In this document: positions 10,001 to 18,782 of the stretch, in pieces | Layout: every line of letters starts with the position of its first letter | Position numbering within the stretch: the stretch's first letter is position 1 | DNA from: Porphyrobacter sp. SLTP | GTDB taxonomy: Bacteria; Pseudomonadota; Alphaproteobacteria; Sphingomonadales; Sphingomonadaceae | Length of the DNA: 64,000 nt | Direction: 5' to 3' | Assembly (NCBI RefSeq): GCF_009905735.1 | Contig: NZ_JAAALE010000006.1 | Location: 124,001 to 188,000, forward strand | Notes under the pieces: generated by a model | What the model saw: only the letters and a program-made list of their open reading frames with translations | Database searches by the model: none | What the model was told of the DNA's origin: nothing | Program-made: the position numbers and the translations under genes

Positions 10001-10917
10001 AGCCCGCCGTCACTGCGGCGAGACGGCATCAGATCACGGTCTTCGGCATAAAGCACGAAAACCAGACGCATCAGAACTGTGAGCAGCCCTTCATAGAGAT
10101 GGTGAGGCTTGCCCGAGGCGAATTCGCGCACGAGATCGCCCTCTGCCGCGTCAAACCCGCGAAGCAGCTCATAAAGCGCGGCGAGGACCTGTCCGGCGAG
10201 CTTGGTCGATACCTCGGCCTGTCGCTCGCGGCTCGCCTGCAAAAGCGCGGGGAGCCGGGCATTCTCCGGCGCATTGAATAGGGTGAAGCTGCCGAGCAGC
10301 AGCTTGAGCCCGCCCAGCATGGGACGGCCCGCGACACTGGCAAGCGAGCGCAGCGGCCAGCTGATCCAGCCTGAAGTTTCCCCGCGCGGCGCGGTGATCA
10401 GGCGCAGTTCGGTCTGTTCCAGTTCGCCGCGCACGAAGTTGGTAATGAGAATGCCTGCGCCGACGCCCGTCTCGCGCAGCAGCCTTTCGAACCGCTGGTG
10501 CGGGGTGGCTTCCCATCCTGAGAGGGCACCGCGCTTGTCAGGCTCGATGTCGTGGTCCTCAACCCGGACAAGCAGTTGCCAGCCTTCGCCGCGCGGGCCC
10601 TTGAGGGCATATGTCGGTTGAAGCAGGGTTTCATGATCGGCCAGGCTGAAGCAAAGCTCTACCGGAATGGGATCGGTGCCGGGGAGGCCGGCGACCATGG
10701 CTTCTGGCCACTTCAGAACGTCGCGAAGCAGCGCCCATACATCAGGAAGAAGCGGGCCACCGGTTTCATCGAGAACCTCGGCAAACTGCGCGGTATCGAC
10801 AGCGTCCTGAGGCTGCGGAACCAGCGACAGTTCGTCCAGCACGAGGGTCGAGACGACAAGGCCGGTCGGCTGCACATGGCCGAGCCACTCGTGTTCGGGC
10901 TTCAGTTGTTGTGCCAC
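7033..10917 (-). CDS. drmMI: DrmMI, DISARM N6-adenine DNA methyltransferase
   Basis: 1294 residues. The SAM-binding motif CDPACGSGAFLVEATRQIG is near residue 571 and the catalytic NPPF motif (NPPFLGG) near 812, the order of gamma-class N6-adenine methyltransferases. The N-terminal 500 residues resemble the large target-recognition and helical parts of type I/type II-like methylases; the C-terminal 450 probably read DNA. In class 1 DISARM this enzyme marks host DNA so that it is spared. It begins three bases after the drmD stop, and class 1 systems have exactly the drmD-drmMI order. An unusually GC-poor stretch (about 7,500-8,400) falls in its C-terminal half, which may reflect exchange of the specificity region. 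Confidence 0.9.
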   Translation of the reverse strand: MAQQLKPEHEWLGHVQPTGLVVSTLVLDELSLVPQPQDAVDTAQFAEVLDETGGPLLPDVWALLRDVLKWPEAMVAGLPGTDPIPVELCFSLADHETLLQPTYALKGPRGEGWQLLVRVEDHDIEPDKRGALSGWEATPHQRFERLLRETGVGAGILITNFVRGELEQTELRLITAPRGETSGWISWPLRSLASVAGRPMLGGLKLLLGSFTLFNAPENARLPALLQASRERQAEVSTKLAGQVLAALYELLRGFDAAEGDLVREFASGKPHHLYEGLLTVLMRLVFVLYAEDRDLMPSRRSDGGLELYEQGYSVRGLFARLENDAALNPDTMDERRGAWGQLLALFRLIDRGHPSGFMQARGGKLFDEAVFPFLMGKQSADEPDRVPHVSDGCIHRILQSLMIVNGERLSYRTLDVEQIGSVYETVMGFTAQLAQGRSIAIKAGKNNKTPVYVDCETLLAAAAKEREKTIKETTGRGQLPAGVKRDLKDADTVAAIEAALAQIADERGSPRGHAVSAGTPILQPTDERRRTGSHYTPRSLTEPIVRQALEPAFARLGADTTPDEVLSLKVCDPACGSGAFLVEATRQIGTRLVQAWEAHKALKPLIPADEDDDLHARRLVAQRCIYGVDRNPMATDLAKLSLWLATLARDHEFSFLDHALKSGDSLVGLNKQQLSGGSWDNAPIRNSLIGQTVSDRVEKLAAHRDAIRNAPDDVALAMQESRHAIAEKDAEQVRLIGNAIVAAFFKHDKPRKRFDEVRYVTAMAGASNWWDGLKNIALSLEAGEHSIRPFHWQIEYPEVFSRENPGFDAIVGNPPFLGGKRISTTYGDTFKDWLSSLHPVANQNVDLVGHFFLRGYGLLRNSGAIGFVATNTIGQGATREGSILPIVKAGGELFSVTRRLRWPGEAAVVVSILHISKGGVGVPIKQIDGRHVDRISAFLNEGSTDQSPATLTENAGIAYVGAYLLGKGLAIDNAAAEKGESIPHDEMSAILSRNPLSSLVLKPFIGSDEINSEPQHKPSRYCIDFEGRELGEVREKWPELIEVVEKLVKPLRDKQKRSALRERWWLFAERQTSLFTRLGNIETAIVCGQTAKYTCFTIMPSNIVFSHKTIVFCSEAMGLFAALHSRVHELWCRTFGPTMKDDPVYTPSDCFETFPLPHRYDQEPELEVAAVAYHSHRAAMMIASNKGMTKTYNRFHDPHEKAADIVELRRLHAMMDDAVLRAYGWDDLAARAHPGDRANGIEQGEDAPRFLTGDDEDDHKYQNRLFWPSPFRDELLARLLKLNEERAAAEKAG

Positions 10918-10920
10918 GAC

Positions 10921-13900
10921 TTAGCCTTCCTCGCCTGCCCAGAGGTAGACCATACCGAGCGGCTCGATCCTGGCCGCACGAATGTCGAAGCTGTTCCGCA
11001 GCCGCTCCGGCTCGGTCTCGAGGTCGTGGGTGAGGCGTTCGAGCTTTTTCTCCCAGCTCTTGCGATCGGCATCGCGCTGGCGGGTCTGCTGTTCATCGAA
11101 ATCAAGGGTAAGCTGGCGATCATCTTTTTTCTGTTCGGACCGAATGCGGTCAATCTGGCTCTTGAGGAGGGAACGAAGGGCAGAAGCCTCTTCCTTACCG
11201 CGCTGCGTCAACTCCTTTTCGACTTCAGTTCTGCGCGATTGTGCGTGGGCCTCTAGAGCGACGCGAAGATCCAAAACGTCTTCGTGAATGCCAGGAGTGA
11301 AACGGGCGATGGCGCGCTCGGGAACGGCGTCGATCCCATGTAGAGCAGCCTCCAACTCGGCAATCACCGAGGCGCCGGCTTCGTCCGAGGCTGCAAGTGG
11401 TTGCAACGCGGTCCGCCCTTCGCTGCCAATCCAATCCGCGGCGATCGGGATAATTTCCTCGTGAAGGCGGGTCGCATTGGGACCGTACAAGGCCAATCGT
11501 CCTAGCAGGACGGCACGATCCCCCGTCCCGGCAGAGCGAATGACGCAAGCGCGATTGAGGCCGGACTGAAACCCCGTGGTCAGAAAGCGGGAAAGCAGGC
11601 GGCGCACCAACCTATGCTCGACATGGACCTGCACGACCCCCGGGGCATCGCGCCCCTGTTCGTCGATGGCTGGGGAGAAGCTGATCCGGCGAACTTGGGC
11701 ATCTTCCGAAGTCCGCCATTGACCGGGTCGCTCTCCCGGCTTTTGCCGCCGCTCGCGCAGCTCATCGAAGACGGGTTGCCAGCTTTGGTCCTGCGTGAAT
11801 GTAGGGAGATCGGGTGAAAGCGCAAAGGTTCGAGTGCCTTGGACAGACTTTGCCGTCGCAGCCCCCATATCGGCACCGGCCCTCGACAGGGCTAGGCCGA
11901 AAACGGCTTCCAGTTCATGGGAATCTACACCAACACGCTTTCGCGCGGCCTCGAGTGACGACTTCAGATCGTCCAGCTCGTCCTTTATCCGGGCCAACCG
12001 CTGGTTGGGCTGGTCGCCCAAGGCCTGAACTGCGGCGTTGACCTTCTCGTCAGCCTCTTCGCTCGCAATCGCAGCGGCAAGGGTTTTCGCATCCGAGCGG
12101 AGGATGCCTCGATCGGCCATCCGCCGGGCAACACGGTTTTCGATCACCTGTCCTGCTGAACCCAACTGACGCTGGATGAGATCTGTCTTTCTGACTAGTG
12201 CTTCGAGAACAATATCCTCCGGGCGCTGCTCATACACGAAGTAGCGGCAGAACACTTGAGGTGCAGGTTGAAGCTTACGGTCGATGCGGCCGTTTCGCTG
12301 CTCCAACCGCGATGGGTTCCAAGGTAAATCGAAATGGACGAGGTCATGGCATTGCTGCTGCAAGTTGATGCCTTCGCGGGCAGCGTCTGTGCAGATCAGG
12401 ATGCGCAAAAACGAATCTGCGTCGTTGAAGGCACGCTTAATTGCTTCTCGACGCTCGGACGATGTGATGCCGGTGAAGGTCGCGATCCGACTGTCGTGAT
12501 CGGGCGTACCCATAATGATCCGGCGCAGCTGGCGCTCGATGTAGATCCTAGTCGCTTCGTACTCGGTGAAGATGATCAGACGGCGCTCGCCCCACTGACC
12601 ATCTGCCACCATATTTCCATTGATCCAATCTTCCAGCCACTCGATGCGTGCGTCTGCGCTAGTCGCGGCCTTTTCCGAAACTGCGATCATGGCATCGACC
12701 GCCGCGAGCTCGCCATCGAGCTGACCACGTGATGCCTCAGCAGTACCCAGTGCTGCAGCGGCATCAGCGCCCTGATCTTCTTCGTCGCTGAGAAGTCGGA
12801 GGGCCGCGTCTTCGTCCATGCCGCTGGACAGGTCGACTTCCCCGAGCTGAGCGTGGACAAAGGCTGCTGCTGCGGCGAGCGGTATGTGATCCGAACCCTG
12901 CTCCAAGACCTTTTGTAGGCTCTTGCGATGGACTTGGAGAGTTTTTGCAAAGGCAGGAATTGACGACAGGAGGCGCTGCTGCAAGCCGACAAAGGAAAGC
13001 CGCGCCTGTGCGGCTTTGCCTGCACGCAGCGCGCCAATCCGTCGCTCACGTAACGCGCCATAGTCGGACAGCATCTTGGCAAGAACTAGCTCAGGCTGAT
13101 CTTCGCGGAGACCTCCGAGGGCGACGCGTTCGACTATGCGTTCAGGAAAAGCCTCGCCCAAGGCGCGTAAATCAGCCTTCAGCCTCCTGACCATGACCGG
13201 CTTCAGCTCGTCTTCTCGCACATCCATACCACGTGTGAACCGCTGTGGATCGAGGATCTCAAGTAGTGTCGCGAAGCTGTTCGCATGCCCATTATGTGGG
13301 GTGGCGGACAGGAAGAGCCGGTGCTCAAATCGATCTGCAATATCGCGCACGGCCTTGGTGAACTGGCTTTCGATCGCATAACGACCGCCACCAGCAGGCG
13401 CACAATGGTGGGCCTCATCGAGAATCAGCAAAGATCGAGCCTGAAAAGAGCCCAAAATCTCGCGCAGTCCCGACGTGTATGCTTCGTCACCCAAGAGCTT
13501 GTGTGAAAGGATAAACCGCGATCCTGCCGCCCAAGGGTTGACTCCAAAGCCTCGTTTGCGGCGCAATTCGGCCAAAAGATCGCGGTCGATGATTTCGAAA
13601 GAGAGGCCGAACTTAGCGGCAAGCTCGTCTTGCCATTGTATCGTCATCGAAGGCGGGGCTAACACTACGATGAAATCTATCCGCTTCCGCAGCAGCATTT
13701 CACGCACCACCAAGCCTGCCTCAATCGTTTTACCGAGGCCGACGTCATCCGCGATCAACAGATTCACACGCGGAAGTTGGAGCGCCTTCTTAAGTGGGGC
13801 GAGCTGGTATGCGTCCATCCGGATGCCTGCCCGAAATGGGGCTTGGAAAAGCTCACGATCAGAAGCGGTCGAGCTATTCCAGCGGATAGTGCGAAGGTAG

Positions 13901-14142
13901 GCCGCGAACAATTTGGCGTCGTCGGTGCCGCTATCACCGATTAGGTCCCACAGCTCATCATCTCGAGAGCGAGCGGCAATCTCGGTGTCCCAGATAATCG
14001 ATGCGATTTCGCCTTGAGCGTCATCATCGACGCAACTCAGACGCAGCGAGGGAAAGGACGGGTCATCGCGCAGTTGTTCTTCGACTAACCATAGCCGACC
14101 GCGCAAATCGACAAACTCACCCGCCTTTGGCAATGCCTTCAT
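10921..14142 (-). CDS. drmD: DrmD, SNF2-like helicase of class 1 DISARM
   Basis: 1073 residues with a SWI2/SNF2 ATPase: Walker A ADDVGLGKTIEAG near residue 133, DEAH box LDEAHHCAP near 239, SATPHNGHANSF near 287, and the C-terminal lobe with GINLQQQCHDLVHFDLPWNP near 595 and GRIDRK near 614. The final 350 residues are charged and partly coiled coil. DrmD is the gene that separates class 1 from class 2 DISARM. It is the first gene of the minus-strand operon; 214 bases separate it from the resolvase gene upstream, and I see no clear promoter motif there. Confidence 0.9.
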   Translation of the reverse strand: MKALPKAGEFVDLRGRLWLVEEQLRDDPSFPSLRLSCVDDDAQGEIASIIWDTEIAARSRDDELWDLIGDSGTDDAKLFAAYLRTIRWNSSTASDRELFQAPFRAGIRMDAYQLAPLKKALQLPRVNLLIADDVGLGKTIEAGLVVREMLLRKRIDFIVVLAPPSMTIQWQDELAAKFGLSFEIIDRDLLAELRRKRGFGVNPWAAGSRFILSHKLLGDEAYTSGLREILGSFQARSLLILDEAHHCAPAGGGRYAIESQFTKAVRDIADRFEHRLFLSATPHNGHANSFATLLEILDPQRFTRGMDVREDELKPVMVRRLKADLRALGEAFPERIVERVALGGLREDQPELVLAKMLSDYGALRERRIGALRAGKAAQARLSFVGLQQRLLSSIPAFAKTLQVHRKSLQKVLEQGSDHIPLAAAAAFVHAQLGEVDLSSGMDEDAALRLLSDEEDQGADAAAALGTAEASRGQLDGELAAVDAMIAVSEKAATSADARIEWLEDWINGNMVADGQWGERRLIIFTEYEATRIYIERQLRRIIMGTPDHDSRIATFTGITSSERREAIKRAFNDADSFLRILICTDAAREGINLQQQCHDLVHFDLPWNPSRLEQRNGRIDRKLQPAPQVFCRYFVYEQRPEDIVLEALVRKTDLIQRQLGSAGQVIENRVARRMADRGILRSDAKTLAAAIASEEADEKVNAAVQALGDQPNQRLARIKDELDDLKSSLEAARKRVGVDSHELEAVFGLALSRAGADMGAATAKSVQGTRTFALSPDLPTFTQDQSWQPVFDELRERRQKPGERPGQWRTSEDAQVRRISFSPAIDEQGRDAPGVVQVHVEHRLVRRLLSRFLTTGFQSGLNRACVIRSAGTGDRAVLLGRLALYGPNATRLHEEIIPIAADWIGSEGRTALQPLAASDEAGASVIAELEAALHGIDAVPERAIARFTPGIHEDVLDLRVALEAHAQSRRTEVEKELTQRGKEEASALRSLLKSQIDRIRSEQKKDDRQLTLDFDEQQTRQRDADRKSWEKKLERLTHDLETEPERLRNSFDIRAARIEPLGMVYLWAGEEG

Positions 14143-14356
14143 TCATCCTGCCCCATCCGATTTCCCGGCCTCTAGCGTTTGCATGGAGGCAATACCACGA
14201 AACTCTTGTCTTACCTTGCAAAACAGCACGCTGTATGGGCCTCAGCGAGCCTGATATTCGCCATTCAACAGGCCAGTGCCATAAAGCGTTGAGAACCGGC
14301 GTTAGGTCTAGCCTTGATTGCGCTGGTCGCCCGTTGAGATGAGGCTTGGTCGCATT

Positions 14357-14944
14357 TCAGGGGTTAGCAGCCCTATCACCGCGTCGGATCGTCCGATACA
14401 CCGTTGGCCGCGAGACCTTAAACAGTTTGCCGAGGTCGCTGATCGAATATTCGCCCGTCGCGTGCATCTTGAGCAGCTCGCGCTGCTGGAGGTCGGAGAG
14501 TTTGGGCGGCTTGCCGCGGAGTTTCCCCTTGTCTCGGGCGATCTTCATGCCCTCGCGGGTGCGCAGGCGGATGAGGTCGCTCTCGAATTCGGCGAAGGTC
14601 GCGAGGATGTTGAAGAACATCCGGCCCATGGGATCATTGGGGTCGTAAACCTGCTTGCCCAGCGCGAGGCTGACGCCGCGTTTCTCCAGTTCATCTGCGA
14701 TCGCCCGCGCGTCCGGCACCGACCGGGCGAGGCGATCAAGCTTCGGCACCACCAGAGTTTCGCCGGCCCGGACCGCGGCCAGTGCCTGGGCGAGGCCGGG
14801 GCGGTCGCGGTTGCGGCCGGTGAGGCCGCGGTCTGTGTAGATGCGGTCCTCGGGTACGCCGAGTTCGATCAGCGCCTGGCGCTGGACGGTGAGGTCCTGC
14901 TTGTCGGTGGAGCAGCGGGCATACCCGATGATAGTGACTGTCAT
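14357..14944 (-). CDS. Serine recombinase of the resolvase/invertase family
   Basis: 195 residues. It has the small serine recombinase catalytic domain with the nucleophile in YARCSTDKQDL near residue 10, the conserved VPKLDRLARSV near 66, and a C-terminal helix-turn-helix (SISDLGKLFKVSRPTVYRT) near 160, as in Tn3-type resolvases and Hin/Pin invertases. It sits exactly between the DISARM operon and the conjugation genes, where the trb genes of related elements would begin, and may mark the junction at which the defence cargo arrived. No flanking transposase or clear terminal inverted repeats are visible, and I could not identify its crossover site. Confidence 0.9.
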   Translation of the reverse strand: MTVTIIGYARCSTDKQDLTVQRQALIELGVPEDRIYTDRGLTGRNRDRPGLAQALAAVRAGETLVVPKLDRLARSVPDARAIADELEKRGVSLALGKQVYDPNDPMGRMFFNILATFAEFESDLIRLRTREGMKIARDKGKLRGKPPKLSDLQQRELLKMHATGEYSISDLGKLFKVSRPTVYRTIRRGDRAANP

Positions 14945-15150
14945 TTCGTCCGATTAAGGCCCCTGTTTGAGAAATCAAAGCGTACCATCTTAATGAGAAT
15001 TGCGGCAAGGACCTTTTCAGACGGGAATGGGGGTCTCTGGCGCTTTCGAGTTTCCCGGGGTCAATGTGTCCGGTGAGCGATCCTTTTCGGGCAAACATCG
15101 CAATTGTCCGTCGACCGGAAGGCAACAATGTTGGAAATTGCTCCCGTCCT

Positions 15151-15540
15151 CTAAAGTCGAAAATCGCCCAATCGGGCACGGCCCTCCAACCTTCGAGCGA
15201 GCGCCTCGACAAACCCTTCATACCGCTCCTTGCCCTGCGCTTGCGCTGCGGCAAGGCCGCTATCCGGCAGCGGCGGATTGGCGGTAAGCCAGAACCGTAC
15301 GAACAATGCCAATGCCTCGGTGGTGATCTCGGTTTGCTGATCGAGCTGTCCAAGCCGCCGGTCGATGCGGTCAAGGCGGCGACTGAGCGCCGCTTCGAGC
15401 TGCTCAGGGTTGTCTGGCGACATGAATGACCTGAGAGCGGCCTCCACGACATCGGGCTGACCGACACGCCTGCGGATCGCGAACTCGGCAAGCTGGTCGA
15501 TCACATCGGGTGGCAGTCGGAAAGTGCGCTTCAGCTTCAC
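15151..15540 (-). CDS. Ribbon-helix-helix (CopG-like) protein of the transfer region
   Basis: 129 residues. The N-terminus (MKLKRTFRLPPDVIDQLAEF) fits a ribbon-helix-helix DNA-binding fold, followed by a long charged helix (residues 45-75) and a hydrophobic helix near residue 80. Its ATG overlaps the stop of traG by four bases, so the two are coupled. CopG-type proteins in this position are common in alphaproteobacterial conjugative elements, where trbB normally comes next; here a resolvase follows instead. It may regulate transfer genes or help the relaxosome. Confidence 0.75.
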   Translation of the reverse strand: MKLKRTFRLPPDVIDQLAEFAIRRRVGQPDVVEAALRSFMSPDNPEQLEAALSRRLDRIDRRLGQLDQQTEITTEALALFVRFWLTANPPLPDSGLAAAQAQGKERYEGFVEALARRLEGRARLGDFRL

Positions 15541-17525
15541 AGTTCGATCCCGTCGCCGAGGTCGAGCGAGGCCTGCCGTGCGCCGCGCTCCATCGTGCGC
15601 CGGATCCGCTCGTTGTTCGCGGCTGATTGGTCAGCGTCTGCGCTGTCAGCTTCGGCAAAGTCGAATTCCGCTACAGGAGACTTGGGCCGCGCAACCACTT
15701 CGACATGTTCGGGCAGGTCAGGCTCGCGCCGCAAGCCGCCATTGGCGGGATCGATCCTACGGCTACCGTCTTCGGATGATTTGGGGTCTGGCTCAATCGG
15801 GGGCAGAGCGCTCCAGTCGTCGGTGGCGCGCGCATCCGCAGGCTGGCCGCAGTTCTCGGGGGCGGGCAACACTCGAGACTGCAACCGTCGGTCGGCATAA
15901 TAGCGTGCCTTCTTGGCCTTGATCGGCGGCGACCCTGACAAGAGCACAACCTCGTCGGTCTGTGGCAGTTGAAGAATCTCGCCCGGCGTAAGGAGTGCGC
16001 GCGCCGTTTCAGAGCGTGAGATCATCAGGTGGCCAAGCCAGGGTGAGAGCCTGTGCCCGGCATAATTTTTCATCGATCGCTGTTCGGTGGTTGTGCCCAG
16101 CGCTTCGGAGACCCGCTTGGCTGTGCGCTCGTCGTTGGTCGCGAACGCAACGCGAACATGGCAATTGTCGAGGATGGCGTTGTTCTGTCCATAGGCGCGC
16201 TCAATCTGGTTCAGGGACTGCGCAATCAGAAAGGCCTTGAGGCCGTAGCCCGCCATGAAGGCAAGGGCGCTTTCGAAAAAATCGAGCCGGCCGAGGGCAG
16301 GGAACTCATCCAGCATTAGCAGCACACGCTGGCGCTTGGTCGCAGGATCGAATTCTTCGGTAAGGCGGCGGCCAATCTGGTTGAGGATCAGGCGGATCAG
16401 CGGCTTGGTGCGGCTGATGTCGGACGGCGGCACGACCAGATAGAGCGACGTAGGACGCCCGCTGACGAGATCGGCGATCCGCCAATCCGAATGGCTGGTG
16501 ACCTTGGCGATGACCGGATCGCGATAGAGGCCGAGAAAGGACATTGCGGTCGACAGCACGCCCGATCTCTCGTTGTCAGACTTGTTGAGCAGCTCGCGCG
16601 CCGCGCTGGCAACGACCGGGTGCGGGCCCGCTTCACCGAGATGCAGGGTGTCCATCATCGCATAAAGCGTGTTCTCAATGGTCTCGTCGGGGTTGGAGAG
16701 GAAAGCCGCGACGCCAGCGAGCGATTTGTCAGCGCCGGCGTAAAGCACATGAAGGATTGCGCCGACGAGCAGCGCGTGACTGGTCTTTTCCCAGTGGTTG
16801 CGCTTTTCGAGACTGCCTTCGGGGTCGACCAGAATATCTGCAATGTTCTGCACGTCGCGCACCTCATTGAGGCCGCGGCGCACTTCAAGCAGCGGGTTGT
16901 AAGCGGACGATTCAAGACTGGTTGGATCGAAACACAGCGTACGGCTGAACGTGCTGCGAAAACCGGCAGTGACATCCCAGTTCTCGCCCTTGATGTCGTG
17001 GACAATCGCCGAGCCCGGCCAGGTCAGCAGGGTCGGGATTACCAGGCCGACGCCTTTGCCCGAGCGTGTCGGAGCAAAGCACAGAACATGTTCAGCCCCG
17101 TCGTGGCGAAGATAGTTGTTCTGGAACTGTCCGAGCACTACCCCGGTGTCGGCCAATAATCCCGCTTTGCGGATGTCATCGCGTGTCGCCCACCGAGCAG
17201 TGCCATAGGTGTTGGCGTTGCGGTTCTCGCGGCCGCGCCAGACGGACATCGCGATGGCGACCACAATTGCCGCGAACCCGCCCGAGGTGGCGATCATCCC
17301 CCCGGTATCGAAAATCTTTGGAGCGTATGCGTCGAACGAGAACCACCACCAGAACAGGTCATAGGGGCGGTAGACCGGATGGCCGAACAAGTGGAACCAA
17401 GGCACGCCGAGCTCTGGCTGGAAACCGAGCGCCGAGGCCGTCCATTGGGTTGCCGACCAGACGCTTGCAACAATGATGATCAGTACCGCGAGGATCTGAC
17501 CCCACAGGATTTTGGCAGCCGACAT
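15537..17525 (-). CDS. traG: TraG/VirD4-type conjugative coupling protein
   Basis: 662 residues. Two or three N-terminal membrane segments (residues about 8-30, 60-95) precede a cytoplasmic ATPase with Walker A FAPTRSGKGVGL near 150 and Walker B VLLMLDEFPALGRL near 400. Type IV coupling proteins dock the relaxase-DNA complex at the secretion channel and pump it into the recipient. The C-terminal 80 residues are acidic and disordered. It is read together with the ribbon-helix-helix gene downstream. Its intended partner, a Trb-type channel, is not encoded in the window. Confidence 0.93.
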   Translation of the reverse strand: MSAAKILWGQILAVLIIIVASVWSATQWTASALGFQPELGVPWFHLFGHPVYRPYDLFWWWFSFDAYAPKIFDTGGMIATSGGFAAIVVAIAMSVWRGRENRNANTYGTARWATRDDIRKAGLLADTGVVLGQFQNNYLRHDGAEHVLCFAPTRSGKGVGLVIPTLLTWPGSAIVHDIKGENWDVTAGFRSTFSRTLCFDPTSLESSAYNPLLEVRRGLNEVRDVQNIADILVDPEGSLEKRNHWEKTSHALLVGAILHVLYAGADKSLAGVAAFLSNPDETIENTLYAMMDTLHLGEAGPHPVVASAARELLNKSDNERSGVLSTAMSFLGLYRDPVIAKVTSHSDWRIADLVSGRPTSLYLVVPPSDISRTKPLIRLILNQIGRRLTEEFDPATKRQRVLLMLDEFPALGRLDFFESALAFMAGYGLKAFLIAQSLNQIERAYGQNNAILDNCHVRVAFATNDERTAKRVSEALGTTTEQRSMKNYAGHRLSPWLGHLMISRSETARALLTPGEILQLPQTDEVVLLSGSPPIKAKKARYYADRRLQSRVLPAPENCGQPADARATDDWSALPPIEPDPKSSEDGSRRIDPANGGLRREPDLPEHVEVVARPKSPVAEFDFAEADSADADQSAANNERIRRTMERGARQASLDLGDGIEL

Positions 17526-17637
17526 GGCGCAACTCCGCTTCGTTCACGCCTAGGTCGGTGAGCTTTGGAGAAGTTGGCAAGGGGGGAGTTGGGGCTTGCA
17601 GCCTTTGGCGTAGAAACGGACAGGCTGGCGCAGATCG

Positions 17638-18369
17638 CTAGATCGGCTCCCACGTATATACCGGCGTGCCTGACCAAGTCAGCCGAACCATCGCACCCTG
17701 CACCACCGACTGCACCACGTTTGGCCAGAGCGCAGCGATGCAGGTGCCGCCGGCGTGGCGTACCGAAGGATAAATGATGCCATTGTGGCCCTCGACGCGT
17801 GCCTGTGCGGCGAGAACATTGCCAGCGGCATATCCAGTTGCGGGGTCGGCATCGAGCGCCGGATGACCCGCTGCCTCGCGCAGGTCGACGAACACGCCGG
17901 CCATACTCGCCAGCATTTCGCCATATTCGACAACCGCGTTGAAATCGCCTGCGTCAGCGAGTGCCTTGGTCAGGTGATGCCCGACTTCGGCAATACAGGT
18001 TTCAACCGCGAGGGCGGCATACCATGCACCGCGGTCTGCAGGGTTGAAGCGCATCGGCTCACGCGGTTTGGCATAAGCGAAGCTGGCATTGATGAAGCGG
18101 GCATGGGGGACTCCGTGAACCAGTTCTTCGGGGCTGAGCGCGCCAAGCCCGCGTTCCTCCGCAACCAACCGCCCGCTGGTCGCGCCTTCGATCTCGGCGA
18201 GCAGCGCCAACTCGTCGGGATCGTCGGCCAGCGGCGCGAGCACAGCTTCGCGCAGCCGCGCGCTGGCCACAAGCCTGATGGTGCGGGGGAATGCCTCACG
18301 CACCAGTGGCAGCGCGGAATCCGGTTCAGAGCCCGCCACGCAGCGCGTCGATATACTGCCGGGTCTCAA
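17638..18369 (-). CDS. RES-domain toxin
   Basis: 243 residues as drawn, with the RES-family region covering residues 70-225 (ARFINASFAYAKP, RFNPADRGAWYAAL, GTCIAALWPNVV). RES toxins such as ParT and MbcT modify or degrade NAD+ or related targets and are held by Xre/DUF2384 antitoxins. The antitoxin gene lies immediately upstream and overlaps it. The ATG at 18369 gives a 44-base overlap; a GTG at 18339 gives only 14 bases and starts near the family's usual N-terminus, so the true start is uncertain. The pair sits between relaxase and traG and would stabilise the element by post-segregational killing. Confidence 0.85.
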   Translation of the reverse strand: MRPGSISTRCVAGSEPDSALPLVREAFPRTIRLVASARLREAVLAPLADDPDELALLAEIEGATSGRLVAEERGLGALSPEELVHGVPHARFINASFAYAKPREPMRFNPADRGAWYAALAVETCIAEVGHHLTKALADAGDFNAVVEYGEMLASMAGVFVDLREAAGHPALDADPATGYAAGNVLAAQARVEGHNGIIYPSVRHAGGTCIAALWPNVVQSVVQGAMVRLTWSGTPVYTWEPI

Positions 18370-18763
18370 GCATCCGGGGAATGCCGCCTTCGATCATCGC
18401 TTCGACCGGCGACTTCGCGCCGAACACCGGCGCACGGTTGGGCAGGCGCGGCCAGCGGTCGGCCATCGCGTCGGCAAACAGCAGATGCAGCCCCTTGAAC
18501 ACACCGATCAGGGCGGAGGCACGGGTCAGCTGATCCTGGCTCAAGGTGCCGTCCCATTTGCCGGCCTTGATCCGGTCCCACGTGCTCTCGGATACGCCGA
18601 GCAACGCGGCGCCTTCGGCATTGCTGCCACCCCAGGCATCGACGAGCCGCAACACTGCCTTGACCGCCGCGCCGGTCAGACGCTTGCGGTCGCCGTCGCT
18701 CGAAAAGGTCTGCAGGCCTGCTGCTGCCGGGGCCGCTTGATGGGTGATTGCTGCGCTTGCCAT
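18326..18763 (-). CDS. Xre/ParS-type antitoxin for the RES toxin (DUF2384)
   Basis: 145 residues from the ATG at 18763, chosen because AGGAGAAA sits eight bases upstream and a promoter with TTGACA and TATATT ends just before it. Residues 40-95 form a helix-turn-helix (GAALLGVSESTWDRIKAG), and the C-terminus (GAKSPVEAMIEGGIPRMLE) is the DUF2384 segment that plugs the RES toxin's active site. It overlaps the toxin gene and is coupled to it. An inverted repeat inside the promoter spacer is the likely operator for autorepression. Confidence 0.85.
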   Translation of the reverse strand: MASAAITHQAAPAAAGLQTFSSDGDRKRLTGAAVKAVLRLVDAWGGSNAEGAALLGVSESTWDRIKAGKWDGTLSQDQLTRASALIGVFKGLHLLFADAMADRWPRLPNRAPVFGAKSPVEAMIEGGIPRMLETRQYIDALRGGL

Positions 18764-18782
18764 GGTCGTTTCTCCTGACGCG

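Noticed and set aside
14945..15150. Transposon end or res site next to the resolvase
   Set aside because: TGTCCG-containing sequences recur there, but I found no convincing inverted repeats or subsite pattern and no transposase.
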